This document shows, in pieces, positions 1 to 11,889 of a stretch of DNA of 64,000 nt; the stretch's first letter is position 1; every line of letters starts with the position of its first letter. Location of the stretch: positions 1 through 64,000 of the forward strand of contig LGRX02035036.1 in the NCBI GenBank assembly GCA_001247695.2, given 5' to 3'. The notes below the pieces were generated by a model, which did not search any database, was not told where the DNA came from, and worked only from the letters and a program-made list of their open reading frames with translations. Source of the DNA: Cymbomonas tetramitiformis (lineage: Eukaryota; Chlorophyta; Pyramimonadophyceae; Pyramimonadales; Pyramimonadaceae). The translations under genes and the position numbers were made by a program.

Positions 1-1598
1 ACACACTTAATGGCATGAGATCAGCCGACAAAAGCCAGCCCACCATCATCCCAGTGGATGTGAGAAGCAAATCAGGAGTAGGGTGGGGCCGTGACAAGAT
101 ACCACCAACTCATACATATTCGCAACTCAGATGCAAAGCAGCATGGAAAGATGATACGACGTGACCGATCATAGCCCAACAATTGTTGGTCCCAGGGTTA
201 CGGAGTAAGCGGACCCTGCTGGCATGCCCCCCAGTGGCTCACGGTCGATGGATGGGACCTGTTGGTCCATGGTTATGCCATGAATGCAGTCAAACCACAC
301 AGCTTGGACACCCCATGGTTAAAAACAAAAACATGCGGGCACCTAAGTGCTCCCCACAAAAATCAAGGGAAAACACAGGACGTGGACTTCACCACCCTCT
401 GCCTCTCCTTGCAGCAAAGGCAGACAAATCCACCGAGCTCTCCAAGAGGCAGTGCCCGCCAGAATGGTACCACAGGGACAACGGCCTCCCAACAACATGA
501 AATGCGGGGGACTCAAGGAAATAAACTGTTGATCTGTTGAATGTATGGTGTCACGACATGGTCTTACTCGTGACGCCGCGTCGTGACCTCGCGAGTGAGG
601 TAGACGATGGCGATTTGTTTGCGATGACACTATCTAGACTCGCAACACGTTCGACGTTGACGATTCGTTTTCGTTTTATACGATGAGACGTCTCGTCGCG
701 TTGCATCAGTTCTAAATTTCGTTTTCCGATTTATTTCTTTGCTTCGCTCGTCTGAGGGACAAATGGCGTGGCATATCGTGACGTACACGTCACGTACATG
801 CATGCACCAATCACAACGGCGTTTTGATTAGCTGATTGAGTTCAGTGATTTGCGCAGGTCTGTCCTTATAAAGAGCTTGAGTTATGGTGGAGGCAGCAGT
901 GGTTGGCTTCGGCGTTCAGCCGAAAAAGTTGGTGGACTGCTCGCCTGCGGGGGGTTGCCAGTTGCTTCACGGATGTGATACCGGGTGCGCAAGGGGGGCT
1001 GGACTTCATTGTTGTCTTGGGAGTGCTGGTGGGTAAGGCTGATGCGGTCACTGCGGAAATGCTCAAGAAGGCCAGGGCGATGTGTGCCATTTTGCCCATC
1101 TTAAACAAGCTCGTGCTCGCGCAGGCTCAGGCGCTTCGGCGCCCACCGGAGGCTGGGGCTCTGGCTGCGGGGTGTGCCGCCTTCCATGGATCCGCCTTCA
1201 TTGTTCGGTACTCGGAAAAACAATTTGAAAAGTTGGATCCAATTCTAAAATATCCACCATCTTCAACTTATTGCAGCGACAAGCATGCCGCCCGCTCCCA
1301 CGGACCCGTGAAACGCCCTGCGGCGCGGGAGCAGACTCGCAGATGCGGTCCCCGCGGGCCTGCAATCCCGGGCACGATGGCGCACATGCCGGGCACATGC
1401 GCTTGCGTCACTTGCGCGCAGGCTCTCAGGTGCCACCAGGTGCAGCCACGCAGCGCAATCAGACGTCTCCCTATGTCAGCTTCGGAAGCTTGAAGCGCGT
1501 CGCATGGCTCACAAAAGTGGCGCAGTCCGTTGGCGAGGGATATACCCACACGGGGGATGGGCGGCACTGCTGGCAGGTTTCAAGCGGTGAGCACTCAC
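1..1598. other. No confidently coding sequence; possible 3' part of channel gene
   Basis: The last recognised exon of the minus-strand ion channel ends at 1599 with a consensus donor (AAG|GTGAGT), so at least one further exon holding the rest of the cyclic-nucleotide-binding domain should lie to the left. I could not find its signature (phosphate-binding cassette with a GE...R-A pattern) in 1-1598. The intron may be long and the exon outside the window, or the exon may be too short to recognise. Confidence 0.4.
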
Positions 1599-4500
1599 CT
1601 TGAGACACAAGAACACGGCCACCATGAACGGCACCGAGCTGTGCCAGAAGAGAGGCATCTGCTCTATTAGGCCGCGGTTGAGGAAGATGGCCATCTCTTG
1701 CCGCAGGTGACGAGGCAACTGATTCATGAATGTCTGCGGGACAGCACAGAGCGTTGGTGTGAAGGTCTCCCAATGACACTTGGCACGCCCGCAAGCGCTT
1801 GGGCTTTGCGCCGGGGACACGATATCCAGCGGCCCTGAGCGGCCACCTCGCATCCGACGGCTCCCTGAGAGGCCCGTCACTGAAGGGACTCGGATGGTGG
1901 GCCTTCGTGGCCGAGTCAGGCTGCTGTTGACAGCTTCAGAGATGCATAGCATCCTGCAGGCTCTGGCAGCGGCAAAGCCTCTGCACCCGCAGTCTGTTCA
2001 TTGCCTCCCAGGTGAGGGCACAGTGCAGGACACACAGCGCGCACCTCGCCGTCTATCCCCTTGGTGGCCTCATACAGCGTATCATAGTATTCCGTGATTC
2101 GAGAACGAAGCGTCCGAGGCACCTGCAAGCGCACACGTGTACCACATCTGTATCTCGATCAAAGAGAGAGAGAGAGTAAAGGGAGGGAGAAAGGACAAAT
2201 TGGCCGTGTGTTGTAGAAAGTGCAAAGGGCTCCCAGGGGTGTCTAGTCAACCCGAGCGCCCGAAGGCAGATGCTCATGGGCCGGGCTCTCCAACTGGACC
2301 CATCGTCCTCCACCACTGCCCCCCTTAATGCAGGCATAATGTGATACACGAGTCACGCGAGCCCGAGAACGCATGCCCGCGTGAGGGCGTGGCGAGAGCT
2401 TGATGCGGTGTTGCCCTCGAGGGCCCTGGCATTCAAGCCAAATCCAGACGTGTGACGCAGCGCCGTCATACATGAGGCGCCGACGCCAGGAATCCGAGAG
2501 GGAGAGAGCAAACCTCTGTCTCGTGCGGCCCACACGCTGGGTTGCATCACGCCATAGTGAGGCGCCTGACGCATGACGCCACGGAGCAAGACTGGGGCAC
2601 GTTGCAGGAGGTCATCAGGGGGCTATCGGGCGCCTGGCGAGGGTCCCCCTCAGTGCCATGGAGGGCGCTCGCCACTTGGCCAGACAAAATCGGATTTATG
2701 GAAGCCCAAACGAACGGTACGGATGTCAGCAGGGAGACGTTTCTGTCGAGGCTGGGGTGAGAAGCGATCACGACCCGTCCGATCGAGCTGCCTCGCGGTC
2801 GCGGGCAGCAATGTTACACGCCGCTTGAGCAGCACAACACAGATGCATGGACGTAGAGCGCAGCTGGAGCTACTAGCACCGCTCCCCGGCAGCACTGCGG
2901 CTCCTGGCGTTGACACGACTCTGTATGACCGGCGGCGTGGCAGGAGCTACTAGCGCCGCTCCCCGGCAGCACTGCGGCTCTGGCGTAGGCGACTCTGTAT
3001 GACCGGCGGCGCGGCTGGAGCTACTAGCGCCGCTCCCCGGCAGCACTGCTGCTCCTGGCGTTGACACGACTCTGTATGACCGGCGGCGCAGCTAGAGCTA
3101 CTAGCACCGCTCCCCGGCAGCACTGCGGCTCCTGGCGTTGACACGACTCTGTATGTGACCGGCAGCGCGGCTGGAGCTACTAGCACCGCTCCCCGGCAGC
3201 ACTGCACGGCTCCTGGCGTTGACACGACTCAGTATGACCGGCGCGGCAGGAGCCCCACCGCTTACGCTCCAGAGGCACAGCACTACGTCACCCAGGCGTT
3301 AACACGACTCTGTGACGGCGGCGCGGCAGGAGCTACTAGCACCGCTCCCAGCACTGCGGCTCACCAGCGTTGACCGACTCTGTATGACCGGCCGGCGCAG
3401 CTGGAGCTACTAGCACACCGCTCCCGGCAGCACTGCAGCTCCTGGTGTTGACCTTGCGACTCTGTATGACCGGCGAAGCAGAGGTAGAGCTACTAGCACC
3501 GCTCCCCGGCAGCATTGCGGCTCACAGGCGTGACACGACTCTGTATGACCGGCAGCACTGCGGCTCCTGGCGTTGACACGACTCTGTATGACTGGCGGCG
3601 CGGCAGGAGCTACTAGCGCCGCTCCCCGGCAGCACTGCGGCTCCTGGCGTTGACACGACTCTGTATGACCGGCGGCGTGGCAGGAGCTACTAGCGCCGCT
3701 CCCCGGCAGCACTGCGGCTCCTGGCGTTGACACGACTCTGTATGACCGGCGGCGTGGCAGGAGCAGCAAGCAACACAGCTGGTGGTGGGGGGGAGAGTGG
3801 CATGCCTGGAGGCGCCGCATGTATGTCAGAGCTTTGTCCACCTGGCAAAATCCGCACAGCACGTGTCCGAATGTCATCAATGTGCCTACTCTGCATGTGT
3901 CATCCTGCGACAGCTCAGCATGCTCCAGCACCACATTACAGCATACAGCAGCGCAGCACACGTCGATATGCTTTGCGGCGATATGTCATGCGGCGAGCCG
4001 GAGGCAACATGTCATGCGGCGAGCCGGCGGCAACGCGTGGAACCCGGCGCAGCGGGCGGCGCTGGCGTGCATATCGGGGGCGCACGCTCGGATCGCAGAG
4101 TTGTCAGCGTTCTGTGACGGCAGCGCCCTGGGTGGTGCAGCGCTTCGGCCGAACTGATCCAAACCCATTCGAGCGCCGGACATCTGGGCAGGAGTGCAAA
4201 CAAGGCTGCAGCCAGAGGCGCGACAAGGGATGCTGGCTGGAATGTGTTAGGACCGGTGGATGGATCGGGGTTGAGATCAAGGGTTGGCGAGCTGATCGGC
4301 AATAAGACCCCATCGCCGCGGGTGAAGGGGGTTAGGGGCCGCCTTGTTGCAGCGACCTAAAGGTAGTGATTAGAGGGGTGGTGCGGGGTTAGGGAGTCCT
4401 GGATTTGCGTTCATTCGATGAAGCGAGGCTCCGGATGTGTGTGCATGGAGAGGATATTTGTGGGGGTTTTCGGGTTTTGTGGGGAGACGGGTGTGTGTGT

Positions 4501-7500
4501 GTGGCTTATCCCGCAAATCCTTTGGCACCAATTAGCCATAGAAGATAGGCTGCAGTATGCACTCACACTAGGGACTAGGAATTAATGGATTCAGCACACA
4601 CTTCGGGATGCTTATCTGGATTTTCTGCAGCTTGCCCAAGAAGTGTGTGGGGGTACGTGAAGGGGTGGCGGCGGGGGAGAACGGGGGTGGAGTGGGCTTG
4701 CCTTGATCCGATGCATCGATTCCGCTTGGTCCATCTCCCCCACAAGGGCGATGACATTACCAAAGGCGGACACCAACACGGAGCTACCAATCCAGAAGAT
4801 GGAAAGGGTCAAGACGAGCGTCGCCTGCGACTGCCGGGAGCATCAAACATCACCGTCCCACTCCCCCGCTCGTATCAGCGTCTCGACTCCCGTCATCAGC
4901 GACGGCAAGCAAGCAAGCAAGCTTCCAACTCCTTCCGTCGACGAGCTTCGTGAGAGCACCTTCAGCCAGCATGGGGGCAAGAGGAGAGGGGCACGGCAGC
5001 AATGCAAGAGGGAGGAAGGCAGGCGGTCAGGCAAGGGTGAAGGGTGGTGAGGCGAGGACGGGGATGACTTGTGGGTCTGTCTTGTGCCCGAGCATGATGG
5101 TGGTAACCCAATACAAACAGTACATATACTGATTCTGAGGATCTTTATCAAGGTACCCATCAACCTGCCCCATCGTTTCCACAGCCCACCTGCCCCGCAT
5201 TCATCGCACTTTCATCGTACAACCGCACGGCGGGGCGCAGCTTTCATCGTACAACCGCACGGCAGGGCGCAGCTTTCATCGCGCAACCACACGGCGGGGC
5301 GCAGCTTTCATCGTACAACCGCACGGCAGGGCGCAGCTTTCATCGTACAACCGCGACGAAGCGGGCGCATTCATCATCATACAACCGCACGGCGGGGCGC
5401 AGCTTTCATCGTACAAACGCACAGCGGGGCGCAGCTTTCATCGTACAACCGCACGGCGGGGCGCAGCTTTCATCGCACAACCGCACGGCGGGGCGCAGCT
5501 TTCGGCAACGATCATACAACATGGGGTGGAACGGCTTATGGAGCAAAAGCAGGCGCCGCAGCTTCCGGCAAGGTGCCTGCCCGGTGCATGGTGGTGCGCA
5601 ACTCGTGGGAAATGCATACCATGAACAATGAGTCAATGTTTCGTAGCGATGTCCCTGGCTTGTTCTCATGGGTTGTGGCAATTGTGTGTGTTAAGCAAGC
5701 GAACCAATGCACGAGGACCTGTCCACCCATTCCCGAGGCGCCCCCTTGCTTCATCAGGTTGTGACGTGCTACAAAGTTCCTCAGTCCTGGGATGGGGGTA
5801 CAAAGTTCACCTCTAAACAAAAAAACACAGTTGGGAGATCCTCGTTCGCAAGGAGCTTCAATGCCGCCCTCCACACACACTCGCTCTCTCTTTCTTGGAT
5901 TGTTTAATGCAGACACCAGAGAACCGCGCCCATCTCAAGCCTTCCGAGCGGGCAACGTGGGACGACATCCTCCAAGGTTTACCTGCTACTACTGCTGAGG
6001 CGTCGTCAACCAAGGCTTGTACAGATCGAACTGTTAGAACTTAAAACATTTAAATTTCCGGGGGGTGTGGGTGGGGGGGTCCCCCCGCTGGGTCTAGTTT
6101 TAAATTATAAATATATACAAGTTTTCTGATAACAATATTGGGATATTGTGAACGATATTGGCAGATCGGCGCGCGTCATCTTCACGCACTACGTGAGGAG
6201 AGTACGGGTTCAAAACAAGAACCTGCAAGAGTAAAACAGTTGTCAAATACAGGAGTCCTGCCATCGCCGTTTTGCGTACGGCCGCTCGTTTTTGGGAAAG
6301 GTTATCATGCCATCATAGCATATCGGTCTACGGCGAGCTGCGTCGGACCTTGTTGTATCAGGACTATTTCATTGAACAGCCCTTATTCTCAAGACGCTTT
6401 TCATTGTGTACCCGTACGCCTCCTCGCCCAGTCGGTGAAAAGGACGGGCGTGGATGTATCAAAATGGCTGACAACAACCTATATTGCCATTGGACTATAT
6501 TCAATAATTTGGCCATGAATAAGCATGCAGTGCCTGGACAAACTCGCTGGAGTTGCAGGCAGCCGCAGGAATCCCAGACCTCTGAGGAGGGGGGAGAGGG
6601 GGGACTTGCCGTTATGAAAAAACAAATTTTGATGAGGCGCAGCAGGCCCGGGTGCGACACGTCACGCTCGAGGTCCGCCATCTTCGTGAGCACCTTCACC
6701 ATGCGCAGCATGCGCATCATGCGGATCAGCTTGGCGAAGCGCGACGTCTTCAGCAGCCTCATCACCTGCAGCCGCTCCTCCGAGATCACTGCCCTCCACG
6801 TCAGCTCTGGCACAATCCCGGCAACGAAGAGACGGGAAACACCTGCTACCTACCCCCCACAGCAAGCAGGTGCATTGCAAGCCATCGGATCGGCTCGAGG
6901 GTCAGCCAATCCATGAGGCAGCCACTCTCCGTAAGACAATCACGTGAGACCAGGCGAGCTGTTGGCACCTTGCTCATCTTCAGACCCATGCTGCCGTCGT
7001 CCATGAGCCAGTGCCAGGGGACAGATGCCATTAAGTCCACAGCGAACCACCCCTTTAGATACTTCTTCGCAATCTCGGTGTGACTGAAGATCAGTTGCTT
7101 CTCATCCTGCTCGCCACGGACAGCATTGCGCGCCCCACAGCACTTTCAACGGGGACCGCATGCATCGGACGGCCCGCATTGCGCGCCCCAAAGCACTTTC
7201 AACGGGGACCGCATGCATCGGACGGCCCGCATTGCGCGCCCCAAAGCACTTTCAACGGGGACCGCATGCATCGGACGGCCCAAAGCACTTAGCGCAGGGA
7301 CCACATGCATCAGGGCAACCCGAGCACTGAATTACTTCCTACCTCTACAGCGGTGACGAAGTTCATAAATATGTCTATGAGGAAGATAGCATCCGTGGTG
7401 GTATCCAAGGTCTGCAATTCGGCCATCCCCCGGAGTTTACCCCCTTCGTCAGTCTGTGGACACGGTGAGTCCATTGGAGGGCCCTATACTCCCGATCGGC

Positions 7501-8388
7501 TAAGCCGGAGGCAGTGACATTCCATTGATCGTTTCCCTAATATGAAGTCCACCGGCTATGCCCCCCTAGAATACCCACCGCCACGAGCCCATCTCAGTCA
7601 ATCATGACGAGGAGCCCACCAGGCTGTGAGGAGTAACTGTTCGTGTAGGGGCGCAACACGAAGAGCACCCATGGGTGGTCATGCGCATCCAAGGCTGCCG
7701 GGGTGCACCCATGGGTGGTCATGCGCATCCAAGGCTGCCGGGGCGCACCCATGGGTGGTCATGCGCATCCAAGGCGGCCGGGGCGCACCGTTGAGAAAGT
7801 GGTTGGCGTGTTGTCAAAGCTGAGGCGGTAGGGCACCCCGTAGGCAGTGTACAGGAGCACTAGGAGCACCGCAACGTCCCAGCCGCGCCGAAACGAGTTC
7901 TGCGGGTCAAGCACCTGGGAGCAAATGAAGCAACGATGGATCGGACAAAGATTAGAAGAAGGAATAAGGACCACCGATTGAAAGACGGAGCACGGACCAA
8001 AGATTGAAAGGAGGAACACGGACCACCGATTGAAAGAAGAAACACGGATCAAAGTTTAAAAGGATGAACATGGTGCAAAGATTGAAAGAAGGAACCAGGA
8101 TCGAAGGGTTTTAAAGTTCCTGATGGAACACCTCCACCCATGAAAATAGGTATAGTTGCTGGGCATAGCTCTTAACTTCCTCCAGTAGCACGGCTCGCCT
8201 TCACATATTCGTGAAGACCTGAAATCTCAGATCTGGGTGGCGGGGCCCACCGTCCACTTGTCATCTGGCACGCTAGTAGGTGCAACAACACTTCCTCGAG
8301 GCAACGACGGTTCGAAACGGTGAGGATCGTACGCAACCGCGCCATCCGGCGCCTTTGAAGAAATCGGTGGGGCGTCCTTCTCCCTGCG
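1599..8388 (-). CDS. Cyclic-nucleotide-gated/HCN-like six-TM cation channel, multi-exon
   Basis: A spliced host gene read right to left. Exons, almost all phase 0: about 8388-8251 (ends ..DDKWT), 7914-7789 (S1, RRGWDVAVLLVLLYTAYGVP), 7411-7343 (S2, IFLIDIFMNF), 7106-6969 (S3, KKYLKGWFAVDLMASVPW), 6765-6610 (S4 with repeated Arg/Lys, RFAKLIRMMRMLRMVKVL, into S5), 5718-5620 (S5, LVHWFACL), 5164-5069 (pore, YCLYWVTTIMLGHKTDPQ), 4824-4702 (S6, FGNVIALVGEMD), 3841-3806 (VDKALTYMRRLQ), 2122-2045 (C-linker, LRSRITEYYDTLYEATKGID) and 1733-1599 (LPRHLRQEMAIFLNRGLIEQ then MPLFW). Order and spacing match CNG/HCN/EAG channels, which sit in membranes and pass cations under voltage and ligand control. The filter lacks GYGD and is closest to the CNG-type GETPPP region, suggesting low K+ selectivity. 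Donors at 6609, 4701 and 3805 read GC rather than GT. The CNBD core is not seen. Confidence 0.87.
2868..3770. repeat. Minisatellite, ~77-bp unit, about 12 degenerate copies, intronic
   Basis: The unit contains GGCGTTGACACGACTCTGTA followed by GACCGGCGGCG and GCTACTAGC. Copies vary by small indels. The array fills the channel intron between the exons at 2045-2122 and 3806-3841 and stops about 40 bp from the latter. Confidence 0.95.
5204..5505. repeat. Minisatellite, 32-bp unit, about 9 copies, intronic
   Basis: The unit is CGCACGGCGGGGCGCAGCTT plus TCATCGTACAAC, with point variants. It lies in the channel intron between the pore exon (5069-5164) and the S5 exon (5620-5718). Confidence 0.95.
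7124..7300. repeat. Minisatellite, 53-bp unit, just over 3 copies, intronic
   Basis: The unit starts GCATTGCGCGCCCCAAAGCA and ends CATGCATCGGACGGCCC. It lies in the short intron between the S3 exon (6969-7106) and the S2 exon (7343-7411) and begins less than 20 bp from the S3 acceptor. Confidence 0.95.
7667..7790. repeat. Minisatellite, 39-40-bp unit, 3 copies, abutting a splice donor
   Basis: The unit includes CACCCATGGGTGGTCATGCG and CATCCAAGGC(T/G)GCCGGGG. The last copy runs into the donor of the S1 exon (exon end 7789), so the donor's downstream bases belong to the repeat. Confidence 0.93.
7935..8110. repeat. Degenerate A/G-rich tandem repeat, intronic
   Basis: Five to six imperfect copies of a ~25-bp motif (CAAAGATTGAAAGAAGGAA type, alternating with CACCGATTGAAAG) fill the intron between the exon ending at 8251 and the S1 exon. 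Confidence 0.85.
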
Positions 8389-8739
8389 CCCACTCAAGCA
8401 AGAATATTGAGTGGAGGGACTCCTAAACAACCCGATGGACGGATTCTCCTCTCCTCTGAGTGTCAACACACATGCAGGGAGAGCACAGCGTGACACGGAG
8501 GAGTCGCTGCAGATCATGACCGCACGGGAGAGAGAGGTTGCTACAGAGCTATGACCGCACGGGCGGGAAGATGCAAGAAGAGCATGGCGGTTGGTGAATG
8601 TAAAGCGTGCAAGACCCGACAGCATGAAGATGCCAACCAAGCAACGTATGACCGCATGTGGAGAAGAACCACGCAAGGTCGGACAGCATGTGGGGAAGAG
8701 TGGAAAGGACGGCAGTACGTGGTGGGGTGACCCACCTAT

Positions 8740-9060
8740 AATTAGCTTTCGGAGAACTGCAAAACGGAAGCTTAGTCAGCACTCTCTGCAAGGGGTTGGG
8801 CGCTTTGGGTTTCACAAACTTGGACGGTCTGCGGGTATTGTTCGCTGCGAGGAGAACGACCGCCAAGGGGGACTGCACGAGTCCGTCCTTCTCAGGATCC
8901 CACTTTGAATCATCATCAAGAATCTTTCGCAACCCTTCGGCCCCTTTTTCATCTAACTGCCCTCGCAGCTTCGCCCAGCGGCGAATTACATCGTCTGTAC
9001 CCCCCACATACCCCACACAACCGCACCCCACCAAATCGGCGCTGCCGACGAACTCGCTGA
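8740..9060 (-). CDS. Possible N-terminal cytosolic exon(s) of the channel
   Basis: An open minus-strand stretch with protein-like composition lies upstream of the recognised channel exons. It is charged and partly helical (VIRRWAKLRGQLDEKG, then KILDDDSKWDPEKDG) and ends in a basic, Pro-rich part. Position and orientation suit the poorly conserved cytosolic N-terminus of a CNG/HCN-like channel. I cannot fix the splice sites or the start, and it may be a separate small gene. Confidence 0.3.
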
Positions 9061-9542
9061 CGTTGACGAGTCCGCTTTTGCGTGAAAACACATACTCCGC
9101 AACCGGGCGCAAATTGCCCGCTTGAGGAGAATCTTAAAATGTGAAGAAGGCGTTAGCGGATCCTCAGAGTGCTGGTACCCACTTGGTACTAACAGTCTTA
9201 GGATCATTATTCAATGCGTGCACATGCTTAGTATCATGGTTTTTGTGAAATATACATGGTCAAACAGGCAGTAAGACTCCTCCCGTGAGTGAGCCAAGAA
9301 AGGAATATACACGAACACTGCGAACAAAAACCGGGGAAAACGAGAAAATCGAACTACTAAGATCTGCCATCTGCCATCGTGGACAGTTTCTGAACCGTTC
9401 CCCGATTTATAGCTCCGTTGCATCTCAGAGGGCGATTTCCGTCATAGTTTCATATGAGCGCTTATACTATTGAAGCACAGGAAGGCATAGAGGCCTCGCG
9501 ATGCACGGCAAAGCCCGCGGACCCCCAAGTCCCGCCCCTTTC

Positions 9543-10238
9543 CTCAGGCCACACAGGCCTCAAGACTCTTGTCCCAATGACGTATATCGACCTGCATGGC
9601 GCGGTCGCCGCAACACACCTTCTTCAGGCAGGTCCGAGTCGTGGATGCAGATGCCCGTGGCGTCTGTGTGTGTGACCTTGGTGGCAATGTGTGGCAGCTC
9701 GTGCCAAACCTCATCTCCTGCAAGGCTTGTCCCACCTTCACCGCCCGGCCCTTCAGCATCGACAGGCCAAGAGCCTCGCCGCCTGGTGCAGCCCCTGGCT
9801 CGTGCAGGGAGGTCGGCTGCGTGTTCAAGGCGCGTGGCTGGTGCAAGAGCCCTCCACGCGGCAGACATGGAATCAGCACGGCGAGTGACGTAGTTTAGCC
9901 CTCAGGCCACACAGGCCTTAGGACTCTTGTCCCACTGACGTATATCGACCGACATGGTTCGTTGGTCGCAACACACCTTCTCCAGGCAGGTCCGAGTCGT
10001 GGATGCAGATGCCCGTGACGTCTGTGTGTGTGTCCTCAGTGGGAATGTGTGGCAGCTCGTGGGAAAACTCATCTTCTGCAAGGCCTGTCCCACCTTCACC
10101 GCCCGGCCCTATAGCCTTCTGCACAGGCCAAGAGCCTCGCCGCCTGCAGGTGCAGCCCCTGGCTCGTGTAGGGAGGTCGGCTGCGTGTCAAAGGCGCGCG
10201 GCTGGTGCAAGAGCCCTCCACGCGGCACACGTGGCATG
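9543..10238. repeat. Direct duplication of a ~358-bp block
   Basis: Two adjacent copies start CTCAGGCCACACAGGCCT at 9543 and 9901 and stay similar over about 340 bp, ending in CCCTCCACGCGGCA. They differ by scattered substitutions and small indels. No convincing protein is read across both copies. Confidence 0.9.
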
Positions 10239-10544
10239 GCCGATTGATTCGGGTTAGCCTTCCACGCGTGGAAAGCCCGCAAGACAGCCGAGGGAAGGGG
10301 AATACGTTCATTATTCAAGCTTGCATTCATTCTTGTGTTCGTTGCCCCTACGTGCGTGCGGAAGTGCGGAGCTTGGGGCGGCACCTGGGTGTGACTGCAG
10401 TGGCTGGGCTTCTCTCTTTGCGGAGCTCGGGGTGGGGGACCCGCCGCGGTCCAGGACCTCCTCGTCGCATATTCTGCTCCCAACCAACACTTCCTAAACC
10501 TGAACTAACATTTTGCGTTCTGCTATCGCATCGAACAGATCAGC

Positions 10545-10700
10545 GAAAAATCGCTTTTATGCAAGAGTTGCGTGTGCCGACGGGTGAGCTAGGGCTAAAA
10601 TCCTAGAACTGCGTGGAAAGGCGCCAACTCTACGCTCGAGTTACGCGTACCAACGGATTAGCCAGGGCTGAAACCCTAGAACTGCGTGGAAAGGCGCCTA
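10545..10700. repeat. Two-copy direct repeat, ~72 bp apart
   Basis: Both copies end in CCTAGAACTGCGTGGAAAGG followed by CGCC. The upstream halves (GACGGGTGAGCTAGGGCT and AACGGATTAGCCAGGGCT) have diverged. Confidence 0.8.
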
Positions 10701-11474
10701 TGCCACGGTCAAGCACACGCTCCTATATGTTCCATATTCTGCTTCTTGTGTGATATTTGGATTTGGAAGGTGGGCCGTATGGCGAGCAGGGTCGAGGCCC
10801 TCGTGTGAAGTGTAATCATGGTCTCGAGCACGCGAAGAACCATAGCAGTGCATGAGAACAAAAGCAGGGCTGGAGAAGTTAGCGATGCTGACTCAGCCGC
10901 CGTGTCAAACTTTCTCAACTCGGAGCCAGGTCGGCGAGGCTCTATCCCGAAACAAGCGCACAAACGCGTTTGAGGGAACACGAGCATTCGAGAAACGATG
11001 CGAGATAATGAGGGCCACCTAAGAAGTCGCACGCCACACAGAGAGCTCGCTCACGGTTCATAGCAGAACTTACGTGTGGATGGCTGGCGAAATGGAGGAG
11101 CGCTCGGGAGGCTGATAGGCTCGGACTAGATCGCGAAGCGCGGTCTGTACGGACAGCCTCCGAGATGGTGCCCGCTTAGTACACAAAGGATACCGGAGTT
11201 TCGTGTCAATGCTATTCCGCGTTACCCTCGGCTGCGCACAGCTGCTGCGAAGCTAAGGGAACGCTTCGAAACTGGGCAACTTTCTAACCGATGTTTGGGC
11301 GAGTAAAGAATATTTTCGCGCCGTTCTCATGGCAGACTGCACTCCCCTACGGCTAGACGACAGTCGTGAAATTTCGAGGCGCAGTGAAGCAGCCATTGTG
11401 AACTTGTCTGGAGACTTCGACGCAAGCGGCACGTGCGTATATCTGGCGAGTGTTTGTGAACAGAGATGAAGCAC

Positions 11475-11633
11475 CTTGATACGGTCTTCGAGTCTTGACC
11501 TTGCTGTGATAACTTCTTGTTTGAGTAGATCCAGTTCGAGTTGAGTTCTTTGGCTTACATCGTCTACTTTTTTGTCCCACAGTGCCAACTCGTTAGAGAT
11601 AATGGCCATAGTATGGGTGACACAGTTGTCCAT
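11475..11633 (-). CDS. Possible first exon of a coiled-coil protein
   Basis: An ATG at 11633 opens 53 codons with a strong helical, heptad-like pattern (ELALWDKKVDDVSQ, then LELDLLKQEV and SRLEDRIK). The stretch ends at AAG|GTGCTT, a usable donor. The frame stays open to 11253 with a less protein-like tail. I find no second exon and no family match, so this is tentative. Confidence 0.27.
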
Positions 11634-11889
11634 GACACTAATGCAATTTGAAGAGACGAATAACTGCACTATATTCCAGAGAGTTTTACGTTTCGATGGG
11701 AAGAAACTATTGCAGTGCGTCTAGAAACAACGCGTTAAATGTTTGGTTGAGCAAGATCCCGCGTGCATTGCATACCCAAACCACTGCAAGGTCGGTGAAG
11801 GAGCGCATTTTCGGTTCCGACGATGCTCACTGCGTATGTGCGTTTCACCAAAGACCCGACGCTGCTACGCAATTTTGAGAAATTCACTT

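Noticed and set aside
903..1493. Plus-strand frame with a hydrophobic stretch (LDFIVVLGVLVGKADA) resembling a channel S3 segment
   Set aside because: Opposite strand to the real channel, no other channel segment near it, and the second half is low-quality sequence.
5204..7790. CRISPR-like spacing of short repeats
   Set aside because: Units are contiguous minisatellites without unique spacers, in introns of a eukaryotic gene.
11648..11878. Plus-strand frame with a mitochondrial-presequence-like start
   Set aside because: Only 76 codons, no exon partner, weak composition.
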